From an uncultured Pseudomonas sp. (GTDB lineage Bacteria; Pseudomonadota; Gammaproteobacteria; Pseudomonadales; Pseudomonadaceae), in NCBI GenBank assembly GCA_937863915.1, contig CALMID010000408.1, forward strand, positions 1 to 24,202: a stretch of DNA of 24,202 bases. Direction: 5' to 3'. The first letter of the stretch is position 1. Each line of letters opens with the position of its first letter. This document shows positions 18,154 through 24,202 of this stretch, one piece after another. The position numbers and the translations under genes are program-made. The notes under the pieces were generated by a model that worked only from the letters and a program-made list of their open reading frames with translations, searched no databases and had not been told where the DNA came from.

Positions 18154-19533
18154 ATGTCGGTACCCACCAGTGCCGTTACGCTGAACGAAGCGAATGAGTT
18201 CCTTAAGGAACATCCTGAGGTCCAGTTCGTCGACCTTCTTATTGCCGACATGAACGGCGTCGTTCGCGGCAAGCGCATTGAGCGCGCTAGCCTGCACAAG
18301 GTCTATGCCAAAGGCATCAACCTCCCCGCATCCATCTTCGCCCTCGACATCAACGGTTCCACCGTCGAAAGCACCGGCCTCGGTCTGGACATCGGCGCTG
18401 CCGACCGCATCTGTTTCCCGATCACCGGCACCCTGTGCAACGAGCCGTGGCAGAAGCGCCCGACCGCCCAGCTGCTGATGACCATGCACGAGCTCGACGG
18501 CCGCCCCTTCTTCGCCGACCCGCGCGAAGTGCTGCGGCAGATCGTGCAGAAATTCGACGACCTCGGCCTGACCATCTGCGCCGCGTTCGAAATCGAGTTC
18601 TACCTGATCGACCAGGAAAACGTGAACGGCCGTCCGCAGCCGCCGCGCTCGCCGATGTCAGGCAAGCGCCCGCAGTCGACCCAGGTCTACCTGATCGACG
18701 ACCTCGACGAATACGCCGACTGCCTGCAGGACATCCTCGAAGCCGCCAAGGAACAGGGCATCCCGGCCGACGCCATCGTCAAGGAAAGCGCCCCGGCGCA
18801 GTTCGAGGTCAACCTGCATCACGTCAATGACGCGATCAAGGCCTGCGACTACGCCCTGCTGCTCAAGCGCCTGATCAAGAACGTCGCCTACGACCATGAA
18901 ATGGACACCACCTTCATGGCCAAGCCCTACCCCAACCAGGCGGGCAACGGGCTGCACGTGCACATCTCGCTGCTGGACAAGAAGACCGGCAAGAACATCT
19001 TCACCACCGACGACCCGCTGCAGAGTGCCACCCTGCGCCATGCCATCGGCGGCGTACTGGAAACCATGCCGGCCTCGATGGCCTTCCTCTGCCCCAACGT
19101 CAACTCCTACCGCCGCTTTGGCGCACAGTTCTATGTGCCCAACGCGCCGAGCTGGGGCGTGGACAACCGCACCGTGGCGGTCCGCGTGCCGAACGGCAGC
19201 CCGGACGCCGTGCGCATCGAACATCGTGTCGCCGGCGCCGATGCCAACCCGTACCTGATGATGTCGGCCATCCTCGCCGGCATTCACCACGGACTGACCA
19301 GCAAGATCGAACCGGGCGAGCCGATCGAAGGCAACTCCTACGAACAGCTGGAGCAGAGCCTGCCGAACAACCTGCGCGATGCCCTGCGCGAGCTGGACGA
19401 AAGCGAAGTGCTCAACCAGTACATCAGCCCGGATTACATCGACATCTTCGTCGCCTGTAAGGAAGCCGAGCTGGAAGAGTTCGAGACCACCATCTCCGAC
19501 CTCGAATACAACTGGTACCTGCACACCGTGTAA
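18154..19533 (+). CDS. spuI: Glutamate-putrescine ligase SpuI (glutamine-synthetase-like)
   Basis: SpuI is a gamma-glutamylputrescine synthetase that ligates glutamate to putrescine with ATP, the first step of the Puu-type route to GABA. The 459-aa protein shows the glutamine-synthetase fold signatures: FVDLLIADMNGVVRGKRI at the N-terminus, the metal-binding AAFEIEFYLID, ESAPAQFEVNL, GNGLHVHISL with the catalytic histidine, VDNRTVAVRVP and AGADANPYLMMSAI. The ATG has AAGGTG upstream. It is divergent from spuA and ends at a clear terminator. Its sequence is well separated from SpuB, which suggests different amine preferences. Confidence 0.95.
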   Translation: MSVPTSAVTLNEANEFLKEHPEVQFVDLLIADMNGVVRGKRIERASLHKVYAKGINLPASIFALDINGSTVESTGLGLDIGAADRICFPITGTLCNEPWQKRPTAQLLMTMHELDGRPFFADPREVLRQIVQKFDDLGLTICAAFEIEFYLIDQENVNGRPQPPRSPMSGKRPQSTQVYLIDDLDEYADCLQDILEAAKEQGIPADAIVKESAPAQFEVNLHHVNDAIKACDYALLLKRLIKNVAYDHEMDTTFMAKPYPNQAGNGLHVHISLLDKKTGKNIFTTDDPLQSATLRHAIGGVLETMPASMAFLCPNVNSYRRFGAQFYVPNAPSWGVDNRTVAVRVPNGSPDAVRIEHRVAGADANPYLMMSAILAGIHHGLTSKIEPGEPIEGNSYEQLEQSLPNNLRDALRELDESEVLNQYISPDYIDIFVACKEAELEEFETTISDLEYNWYLHTV

Positions 19534-19540
19534 GTCCCTG

Positions 19541-19569
19541 CAACGCCGGCCTCGCGCCGGCGTTGTTTT
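19541..19569 (+). terminator. Rho-independent terminator after spuI
   Basis: CAACGCCGGC and GCCGGCGTTG form a perfect 10-bp stem around a CTCGC loop, followed directly by TTTT, 7 bp after the spuI stop codon. It separates spuI from the second binding-protein gene. Confidence 0.88.
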
Positions 19570-19859
19570 AACCGAATGATGACGGCACAGCCCTGTCCCG
19601 GGGTTGCGCCAGCGGCTGGCCGAATATTGGCCAAGAACCGGAGGAGACCGCCATGCCCCACTCGCCTGCCGGCCTCGTCCGCCTTGGGTCGCGTCAGCCA
19701 CAGCGGCTTCGCCACGGCGATCCCTGAGCCTCACTAACACTTTCTATAAAGCCACCCGACAGCAGCCGGGGGCGACACAACCACTCTGCCATTCAATTTA
19801 TCCAACGCTGCGCCTGGCGCCAGATCGTCACGGCCGCGTATCGATTACTGGAGGCTGAA
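19570..19859 (+). other. Leader region of the second polyamine-binding protein gene
   Basis: About 290 bp between the spuI terminator and the next gene. They contain a 24-codon ORF with a good ribosome binding site (listed separately), a possible -10 box TATAAA at about 19745 in AACACTTTCTATAAAG without a clear -35, and the imperfect palindrome TGGCCGAATATTGGCCA at about 19618. No other gene-like content was seen. Confidence 0.4.
19653..19727 (+). CDS. Possible 24-aa leader ORF upstream of the binding-protein gene
   Basis: An ATG preceded by GGAGGAG at 7 nt opens a 24-codon frame (MPHSPAGLVRLGSRQPQRLR, then four more residues) ending in TGA at 19725-19727. The peptide is rich in Arg, Pro, Gly and Gln. 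The Shine-Dalgarno match is stronger than for most genes in the window, but nothing else shows that it is translated. It could be a regulatory leader peptide, a remnant, or chance. The downstream gene starts 132 bp later. Confidence 0.3.
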   Translation: MPHSPAGLVRLGSRQPQRLRHGDP

Positions 19860-20912
19860 ATGCGCCGTTTGCTTGCCCCACTGTTGCTGTTGCTGTGCCC
19901 GTCTCTGAGCCAGGCCGAAGATGTCATCCAGGTGTGGAACTGGAACGACTACATCGCCCCGCAGGTGCTCAAGGACTTTGAAAAGGACACCGGCATCCGT
20001 GTCGAATACCGCACCTTCAGCACCGCCGAAGAACTCGATCAGGCCCTGCAGAGCGATGCTGTCATCGACGTCGCCGTGCCGTCCCATGACACCCTGCCTA
20101 CCCTGATCAAGGCCGGACGCCTGCAACCACTGGACCTGAGCCTGCTGCCCAACCGCCAGCACCTGGACAAGGCCATTCTCAGCAAGCTGGCAGCCTACGA
20201 CCCGCAGAACCGCTATGCCGTGCCCTACCTGTGGGGCACCGTCGGTCTGGCGGTGAATGTGCCGCAGGCCGAAGCGGCTCTCGGCGGGCCGGTGCCAAAC
20301 AGCTGGAACCTGCTGTTCGACCCGGCCATGAGCGGCAAACTGGCCAGCTGCGGCATCGCCATGATCGACTCCAGCAGCGAAGCGCTGGCGGTGCTGCTTA
20401 ACTATCAGGGGCGCAACCTCGCCCACAGCTCGCCCAAGCAGCTCAAGCGCGCCGGCGACACCCTCGCCAGCCTGCGCCCCAACCTGCGCTACATCGACAG
20501 CGAGCGCTATATCGCCGACCTGGCCAACGGCAAGCTGTGCGTGGCCTTCGCCTGGGTTGGCGATGCCCTGGCCGCCGCCGATGCCGGTCAACCCGTGCGT
20601 TTCTTGGTGCCGGACGAAGGCTCGGCGCTGTTTATCGACAACATGGTCATCCCGACCAGCAGCAAGCGCGCCGATCTGGCTCATCGTTTCATCAACTACC
20701 TGCTGCAGCCGCAGGTCGCAGCACTGACCTCCAGCGAGGTGCTCTACCCGAACCCGAACAAGGATGCCAGCCAGTTCATGGACGACAACCTGCAACAGCA
20801 GCTCGCCCAGGTGAACACCGCCAAGCGCCGCCTGTTCGCCCCCGAGGCCCTGCCGGACAAGCTGGAAGTGGCCAAGGAAGAAGTGTGGAGCCAGTTCAAG
20901 GGCAAGCCCTGA
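19860..20912 (+). CDS. Second periplasmic polyamine-binding protein (PotF/SpuD family, PA0295-like)
   Basis: This 350-aa protein has a signal peptide (residues 1-19, MRRLLAPLLLLLCPSLSQA, cleavage expected before EDVIQVWNW). It matches the polyamine-binding family throughout: VWNWNDYIAPQVL, AVPYLWGTVGLAVN, SERYIADLANGKLCVAF, FAWVGDALAA and ALFIDNMVIPT. In the first ligand loop it has WND where the other copy in this window has WSD, a hint of altered amine preference. GGAGG sits 6 nt before the ATG. It lies between spuI and aguR, as PA0295 does in P. aeruginosa. No permease or ATPase gene is next to it, so it must share the SpuFGH membrane complex or serve in sensing. Confidence 0.9.
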   Translation: MRRLLAPLLLLLCPSLSQAEDVIQVWNWNDYIAPQVLKDFEKDTGIRVEYRTFSTAEELDQALQSDAVIDVAVPSHDTLPTLIKAGRLQPLDLSLLPNRQHLDKAILSKLAAYDPQNRYAVPYLWGTVGLAVNVPQAEAALGGPVPNSWNLLFDPAMSGKLASCGIAMIDSSSEALAVLLNYQGRNLAHSSPKQLKRAGDTLASLRPNLRYIDSERYIADLANGKLCVAFAWVGDALAAADAGQPVRFLVPDEGSALFIDNMVIPTSSKRADLAHRFINYLLQPQVAALTSSEVLYPNPNKDASQFMDDNLQQQLAQVNTAKRRLFAPEALPDKLEVAKEEVWSQFKGKP

Positions 20913-21007
20913 CAGCGCCCCTTGCCGCGGGCAGCGGCATGACGTCCAATAGCGCCTCCGCCGCGGCCATGCCGCAACGGCAACAGACACTAGCCCCGGA
21001 GATCGTC

Positions 21008-21640
21008 ATGTCGCGCCCCGCCACCGCCCGCAAACCGCGCGCCAGCAGCCAGGCGCGCATTCAGCAGATTCTTGAGGCGGCACGCAGCCAGCTGGCCGAA
21101 GAAGGCGTGGCCAGCCTGTCGATCTACAGCGTCGCCGAGCGCGCGGGCATTCCACCTTCTTCGCTGTACCACTTTTTTCCCAGCGTACCGGCACTGCTAC
21201 AGGGCCTGACCGCCGCCGTACACGCCGCGTTCCGCGACTGCCTGGCTCAGCCCATCGACGCCGCCAGCCTGCACAGCTGGCGCGACCTCTCGCGTCTGAT
21301 CGAACAGCGCATGCTGCGCGTCTACGAACAGGATCCGGCCGCCCGCCAGCTGATCCTCGCCAGCCACGGCCTGGCCGAAGTGACCCAGGCCGACCGCCAG
21401 CATGACGACCAGCTCGGCCAGCAGATGCAGGCCCTGTTTGCCCATTACTTCCAGCTGCCGCCGCTGCCGGAGGATATCGACGTGTTCGCCCTCGCCCTGG
21501 AGCTGGGTGATCGCGTGTATGCCCGCTCCGTGCAGCAGTTCGGCCTGATCACCCCGCGCCTGGCCGAGGAAGGCCTGCGCGTGTTCGATGCCTACCTGTC
21601 GCTGTACCTGCCGCCCCACCTGCCGCGGCAATCTCGCTAA
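21008..21640 (+). CDS. aguR: TetR-family repressor of the agmatine genes, AguR
   Basis: This is a predicted dimeric repressor of 210 aa. The N-terminal TetR helix-turn-helix spans about residues 15-60 (ARIQQILEAARSQLAEEGV, then SIYSVAERAGIPPSSLYHFF), followed by a variable helical ligand-binding domain. In P. aeruginosa AguR represses aguBA and is released by agmatine or N-carbamoylputrescine. Here it precedes the aguB remnant and aguA on the same strand, with 220 bp up to the remnant's start codon containing a two-box operator candidate. The open frame extends upstream through the preceding gene; the ATG at 21008 was chosen because GGAG lies 7 nt before it and it gives a normal TetR N-terminus. 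An ATG at 20939 is possible. Confidence 0.88.
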   Translation: MSRPATARKPRASSQARIQQILEAARSQLAEEGVASLSIYSVAERAGIPPSSLYHFFPSVPALLQGLTAAVHAAFRDCLAQPIDAASLHSWRDLSRLIEQRMLRVYEQDPAARQLILASHGLAEVTQADRQHDDQLGQQMQALFAHYFQLPPLPEDIDVFALALELGDRVYARSVQQFGLITPRLAEEGLRVFDAYLSLYLPPHLPRQSR

Positions 21641-21713
21641 GAACAAATTCCCGACAAACATCGAATTAATAACTCGCGCGATCTTTTATTCGAATCCAAT
21701 ACAGATTATTGAT

Positions 21714-21764
21714 CGATAAAAATCGGCAAACTCACTTCCAATGTCGATTTTTATCGGCTATAAA
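21714..21764 (+). promoter_or_regulatory. Candidate AguR operator: inverted 12-bp boxes overlapping the agu promoter
   Basis: CGATAAAAATCG (21714-21725) and its exact reverse complement CGATTTTTATCG (21745-21756) lie 31 bp apart centre to centre, about three helical turns. Each box is itself nearly palindromic, as TetR-family half-sites often are. The second box falls between a weak -35 (TTCCAA, 21736-21741) and a -10-like TATAAA (21759-21764) spaced 17 bp, so a bound repressor would block transcription toward aguA. AguR as the binding protein is inferred from its adjacency. Confidence 0.6.
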
Positions 21765-21860
21765 TTGCTCATCGTCTGACGAGTCGCTCCGAGGCCGACA
21801 GACCCAAGCCATGCCTGCTACCGTCAGACAGCTCCGGTTTCAGCCCCGAGGAGGTGTTCC

Positions 21861-21947
21861 ATGTTCCGCACCTTCGCCGCGACCCAGATGGCCTGTTCCC
21901 CGGATCGCACCCGACCTACCCTGAACCTCGTTTCGGTGACCCTATGA
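21861..21947 (+). pseudogene. aguB: Remnant of aguB (N-carbamoylputrescine amidohydrolase), 5' end only
   Basis: After a strong ribosome binding site (GAGGAGGTG) an ATG opens 28 codons whose start, [16 protein letters not shown], matches the first beta-strand of AguB-type nitrilase-family amidohydrolases (typically ..[12 protein letters not shown]..). Intact enzymes are about 290 aa, so over 90 per cent of the gene is missing. The last 12 codons ([12 protein letters not shown]) do not resemble AguB and may be out-of-frame or junction sequence. The TGA overlaps the aguA start (ATGA), so the remnant may still serve as a coupled leader ORF for aguA. In P. aeruginosa the order is aguR, aguB, aguA. 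The identification relies on remembered AguB sequence. Confidence 0.75.
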
Positions 21948-23050
21948 CCACTCTGAACAGCACCCCGCGCACCGATGGCTTCCGCATGCCGGCCGAATGG
22001 GAAACCCACAGCCAGACCTGGATGGTCTGGCCGCAGCGTCCGGACAACTGGCGTAACGGCGGCAAGCCGGCGCAGGCCGCCTTCGCCACCGTCGCCCGCG
22101 CCATTGCCGAGTTCGAGCCGGTGACCGTCTGCGTTTCCGCCGAGCAGTACGACAACGCCCGCGTGCGTCTCGATCACGCCAATATCCGTCTGCTGGAAGT
22201 CACCACCGACGACGCCTGGGTACGCGACACCGGGCCGACCTTCGTCGTCAACGATGCCGGCGACGTACGCGGCGTGGACTGGACCTTCAACGCCTGGGGC
22301 GGCTTCGACGGCGGCCTGTACTGGCCGTGGCAGCGCGACGACCAGGTGGCGCGCAAGATCCTCGAAGTCGAGCGCTGCGCGCGTTACCGCACCGAGGGTT
22401 TCGTGCTGGAAGGCGGCTCCATCCATGTCGACGGCGAAGGCACCCTGATCACCACCGAGGAATGCCTGCTCAACCGCAACCGCAACCCGCACCTGACCCG
22501 CGAAGAGATCGAAGCGGTGCTGCGCGAGCACCTGGCCATCGACACCGTGATCTGGCTGCCGGACGGCCTGTTCAACGACGAGACCGACGGCCACGTCGAC
22601 AACTTCTGCTGCTACGTGCGGCCGGGTGAAGTGCTGCTGGCCTGGACCGACGACGTGAACGACCCCAACTACCCGCGCTGCCAGGCCGCCATGCGCGTGC
22701 TGGAGCAGGCACGCGATGCCAAGGGGCGCGCGCTGGTGGTGCACAAGATGCCGATCCCGGGCCCGATCCATGCCAGCGAGGAAGAATGCGCCGGCGTGGA
22801 CGCCGCCGAAGGCACTCAGGAGCGCGATCCGTCGATCCGTCTGGCCGGCTCCTACGTCAACTTCCTCATCGTCAACGGCGGCATCATCGCCCCCTGCTTC
22901 GATGACCCGAAGGACGAAGAAGCCCGCGTCATTCTCGAGCGTATCTTCCCCGAGCATCGCGTGGTCATGGTGCCCGGCCGCGAGATCCTCCTCGGCGGCG
23001 GCAATATCCACTGCATCACCCAGCAGCAACCGGCGCCGCAACGGCGCTGA
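21944..23050 (+). CDS. aguA: Agmatine deiminase AguA
   Basis: AguA hydrolyses agmatine to N-carbamoylputrescine and ammonia, part of the arginine decarboxylase route to putrescine. The 368-aa product has the full peptidylarginine-deiminase-like fold: [14 protein letters not shown] (Asp90, Asp95), [21 protein letters not shown] with catalytic His217, and the nucleophile Cys357 in [13 protein letters not shown]. Length and N-terminus match the P. aeruginosa enzyme as I remember it. The frame is open upstream to 21854 with a GTG, but that part overlaps the aguB remnant in another frame; the ATG at 21944 overlaps the remnant's stop, indicating translational coupling. With aguB deleted here, completing the pathway needs an amidohydrolase encoded elsewhere. 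Confidence 0.97.
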   Translation: MTTLNSTPRTDGFRMPAEWETHSQTWMVWPQRPDNWRNGGKPAQAAFATVARAIAEFEPVTVCVSAEQYDNARVRLDHANIRLLEVTTDDAWVRDTGPTFVVNDAGDVRGVDWTFNAWGGFDGGLYWPWQRDDQVARKILEVERCARYRTEGFVLEGGSIHVDGEGTLITTEECLLNRNRNPHLTREEIEAVLREHLAIDTVIWLPDGLFNDETDGHVDNFCCYVRPGEVLLAWTDDVNDPNYPRCQAAMRVLEQARDAKGRALVVHKMPIPGPIHASEEECAGVDAAEGTQERDPSIRLAGSYVNFLIVNGGIIAPCFDDPKDEEARVILERIFPEHRVVMVPGREILLGGGNIHCITQQQPAPQRR

Positions 23051-23056
23051 GTGCTC

Positions 23057-23091
23057 AGTTGGACGGGCGCCCGTGCGGCGCCCGCTCAACT
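23057..23091 (+). terminator. Hairpin after aguA
   Basis: AGTTGGACGGGCGCC and GGCGCCCGCTCAACT pair at 13 of 15 positions around a CGTGC loop, 6 bp after the aguA stop. There is no T-run, but the very stable stem between aguA and the next gene makes a terminator role likely. Confidence 0.6.
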
Positions 23092-23162
23092 AAGCGGCCG
23101 GCAGGCCGACAACTCGACGACTACGCTGACATTCCAAGCAGCCAGCATTCGCCGAGGTCTTC

Positions 23163-24202
23163 ATGTTCAATACCCAACTCAAGCAGCAACTGGCCGCCTG
23201 CCAGCAGCAACTGGCCGAATCCCAGGCCCGCCGCGAAGCGGTAGACCGCTCGATGGCCGTGATCGAGTTCCAGCCCGACGGCACCATCGTCACCGCCAAC
23301 GACAACTTCCTCGCCACCATGGGCTACCGCCTGGAAGAAATCCGCGGCCAGCACCATCGCCTGTTCTGTCAGCCCGGCTATGCCGCCAGCGCCGAGTACC
23401 AGCGTTTCTGGCAGCGCCTGGCTTCCGGCGAATTCATCCGCGAGCGCTTCCTGCGCCTGAACAAGGCCGGCCAGCAGGTCTGGCTGGAAGCCAGCTACAA
23501 CCCGGTGCGCGACGCCGGCGGGCGGGTGACACGGGTGCTGAAAATGGCCACCGATATCACCGCCCAGGTCATCGGCGAACAGGAACAGAGCAGTCTGATC
23601 AATGCCATCAACCGCTCCATGGCCACCATCGAGTTCAATCCGCAGGGCGAGGTGCTTGCGGCCAACGACAATTTTCTCAGCGTCATGGGCTATCGCCTGG
23701 AAGATATCCGCGGCAAGCACCATCGCCTGTTCTGCGAGCGCAGCGAAAGCGAGTCGGCCGAGTACCGTCAGTTCTGGGAGCGCCTGAACCGCGGCGAGTT
23801 CTTTTCCGGACGCTTCAAGCGGGTCAATCGCCAGGGCGCCACGGTCTGGCTGCGCGCCACCTACAACCCGGTCTTCGATCATCAGGGCCGCCTGTACAAG
23901 GTGGTCAAATTTGCCAGTGACGTGACCGCCCAGGTTCAGCAGCAGGAAGCCGAATCACGCGCCGCGCGCCTGGCCTACGACACCTCGCTGCACACCGACG
24001 AGACCGCCCAGCAGGGTGCTCAGGTGGTGCAGCGCACGGTCGAAGTGATGCAGAGCATCGCCGGCGAACTGAACCGCGCCGCCGATGGCATCAGCGCGGT
24101 CAGCCAGCAGTCGGAGATGATCAGCAGCATCGTGCAGACCATCCGCGGCATCGCCGAACAGACCAACCTGCTGGCGCTCAATGCCGCCATCGAGGCGGCG
24201 CG
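23163..24202 (+). CDS. Soluble methyl-accepting chemotaxis-type protein with tandem PAS domains, BdlA-like (3'-truncated by the window edge)
   Basis: The first 346 residues are visible. There is no signal peptide or membrane segment, so the receptor is cytoplasmic. A short coiled-coil start (residues 1-28, Gln-rich) leads to PAS1 (about 30-136) and PAS2 (about 152-258). The two are clear duplicates, both containing ANDNFL..MGYRLE.IRG.HHRLFC and ending in ITAQV or VTAQV. A methyl-accepting signalling helix follows from about residue 265, and the conserved hairpin tip IRGIAEQTNLLALNAAIEAA is reached at the window edge. This architecture is that of BdlA, the P. aeruginosa biofilm-dispersion regulator of about 417 aa. 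GAGG precedes the ATG. It begins 112 bp after aguA and beyond a hairpin, so it is probably a separate unit. The PAS ligand (haem, flavin or other) is not evident. Confidence 0.9.
   Translation, partial: MFNTQLKQQLAACQQQLAESQARREAVDRSMAVIEFQPDGTIVTANDNFLATMGYRLEEIRGQHHRLFCQPGYAASAEYQRFWQRLASGEFIRERFLRLNKAGQQVWLEASYNPVRDAGGRVTRVLKMATDITAQVIGEQEQSSLINAINRSMATIEFNPQGEVLAANDNFLSVMGYRLEDIRGKHHRLFCERSESESAEYRQFWERLNRGEFFSGRFKRVNRQGATVWLRATYNPVFDHQGRLYKVVKFASDVTAQVQQQEAESRAARLAYDTSLHTDETAQQGAQVVQRTVEVMQSIAGELNRAADGISAVSQQSEMISSIVQTIRGIAEQTNLLALNAAIEAA

Noticed and set aside
20537..21007. Long upstream extension of the aguR frame through the preceding gene
   Set aside because: It overlaps the end of a recognisable binding-protein gene, and the TetR domain begins properly after 21008.
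21854..21943. 30-codon N-terminal extension of AguA from a GTG
   Set aside because: It overlaps the aguB remnant in another frame, lies within that remnant's ribosome binding site, and AguA proteins normally begin at the ATG chosen.

Overview
The window is a GC-rich piece of a Pseudomonas chromosome. The gene content and order match the polyamine region I know from Pseudomonas aeruginosa (agu genes, spuI, spuABCDEFGH and an acylase of the hacB type), with the ppk-hemB pair joined to one end. This assignment rests on recognising the encoded proteins; no database search was possible.

Left end (1-3078, minus strand): the 3'-truncated polyphosphate kinase gene ppk lies 22 bp downstream of hemB, which encodes a magnesium-type porphobilinogen synthase. 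Region 3215-9604: a putative N-acyl/AHL acylase gene (penicillin-acylase family, HacB-like) is divergent from an AraC-family regulator. It is followed by a PM20D1-like M20 metallopeptidase gene, and a convergent gene for an AdiC/PotE-like antiporter overlaps that peptidase gene at its tail.

Polyamine core (9674-20912): on the minus strand run spuA (gamma-glutamyl-GABA hydrolase), spuB (gamma-glutamyl-polyamine synthetase), spuC (polyamine:pyruvate transaminase), one periplasmic polyamine-binding protein, and the ABC transporter genes spuF, spuG and spuH, ending at a strong hairpin terminator. Divergent from spuA are spuI (a second gamma-glutamyl-polyamine synthetase) and a second polyamine-binding protein. 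Together they import putrescine, spermidine or related amines and feed them to GABA through gamma-glutamylation (SpuI/SpuB ... SpuA) or transamination (SpuC). The oxidase and aldehyde dehydrogenase for those routes are not in this window.

Agmatine end (21008-23050): the TetR repressor gene aguR is followed by aguA (agmatine deiminase), but the aguB gene expected between them is gone. What remains is a 28-codon ORF with a strong ribosome binding site. Its start resembles the N-terminus of AguB (N-carbamoylputrescine amidohydrolase), and its stop overlaps the aguA start. The window ends inside a gene for a soluble, tandem-PAS, BdlA-like chemoreceptor.

I found no wholly new system. The most interesting items are the aguB deletion scar, a paired 12-bp operator candidate before it, a 16-bp inverted repeat resembling a PuuR/PauR operator between spuA and spuI, and the acylase/M20/antiporter group placed next to the spu operon. 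No tRNA, rRNA, CRISPR or insertion sequence was seen.
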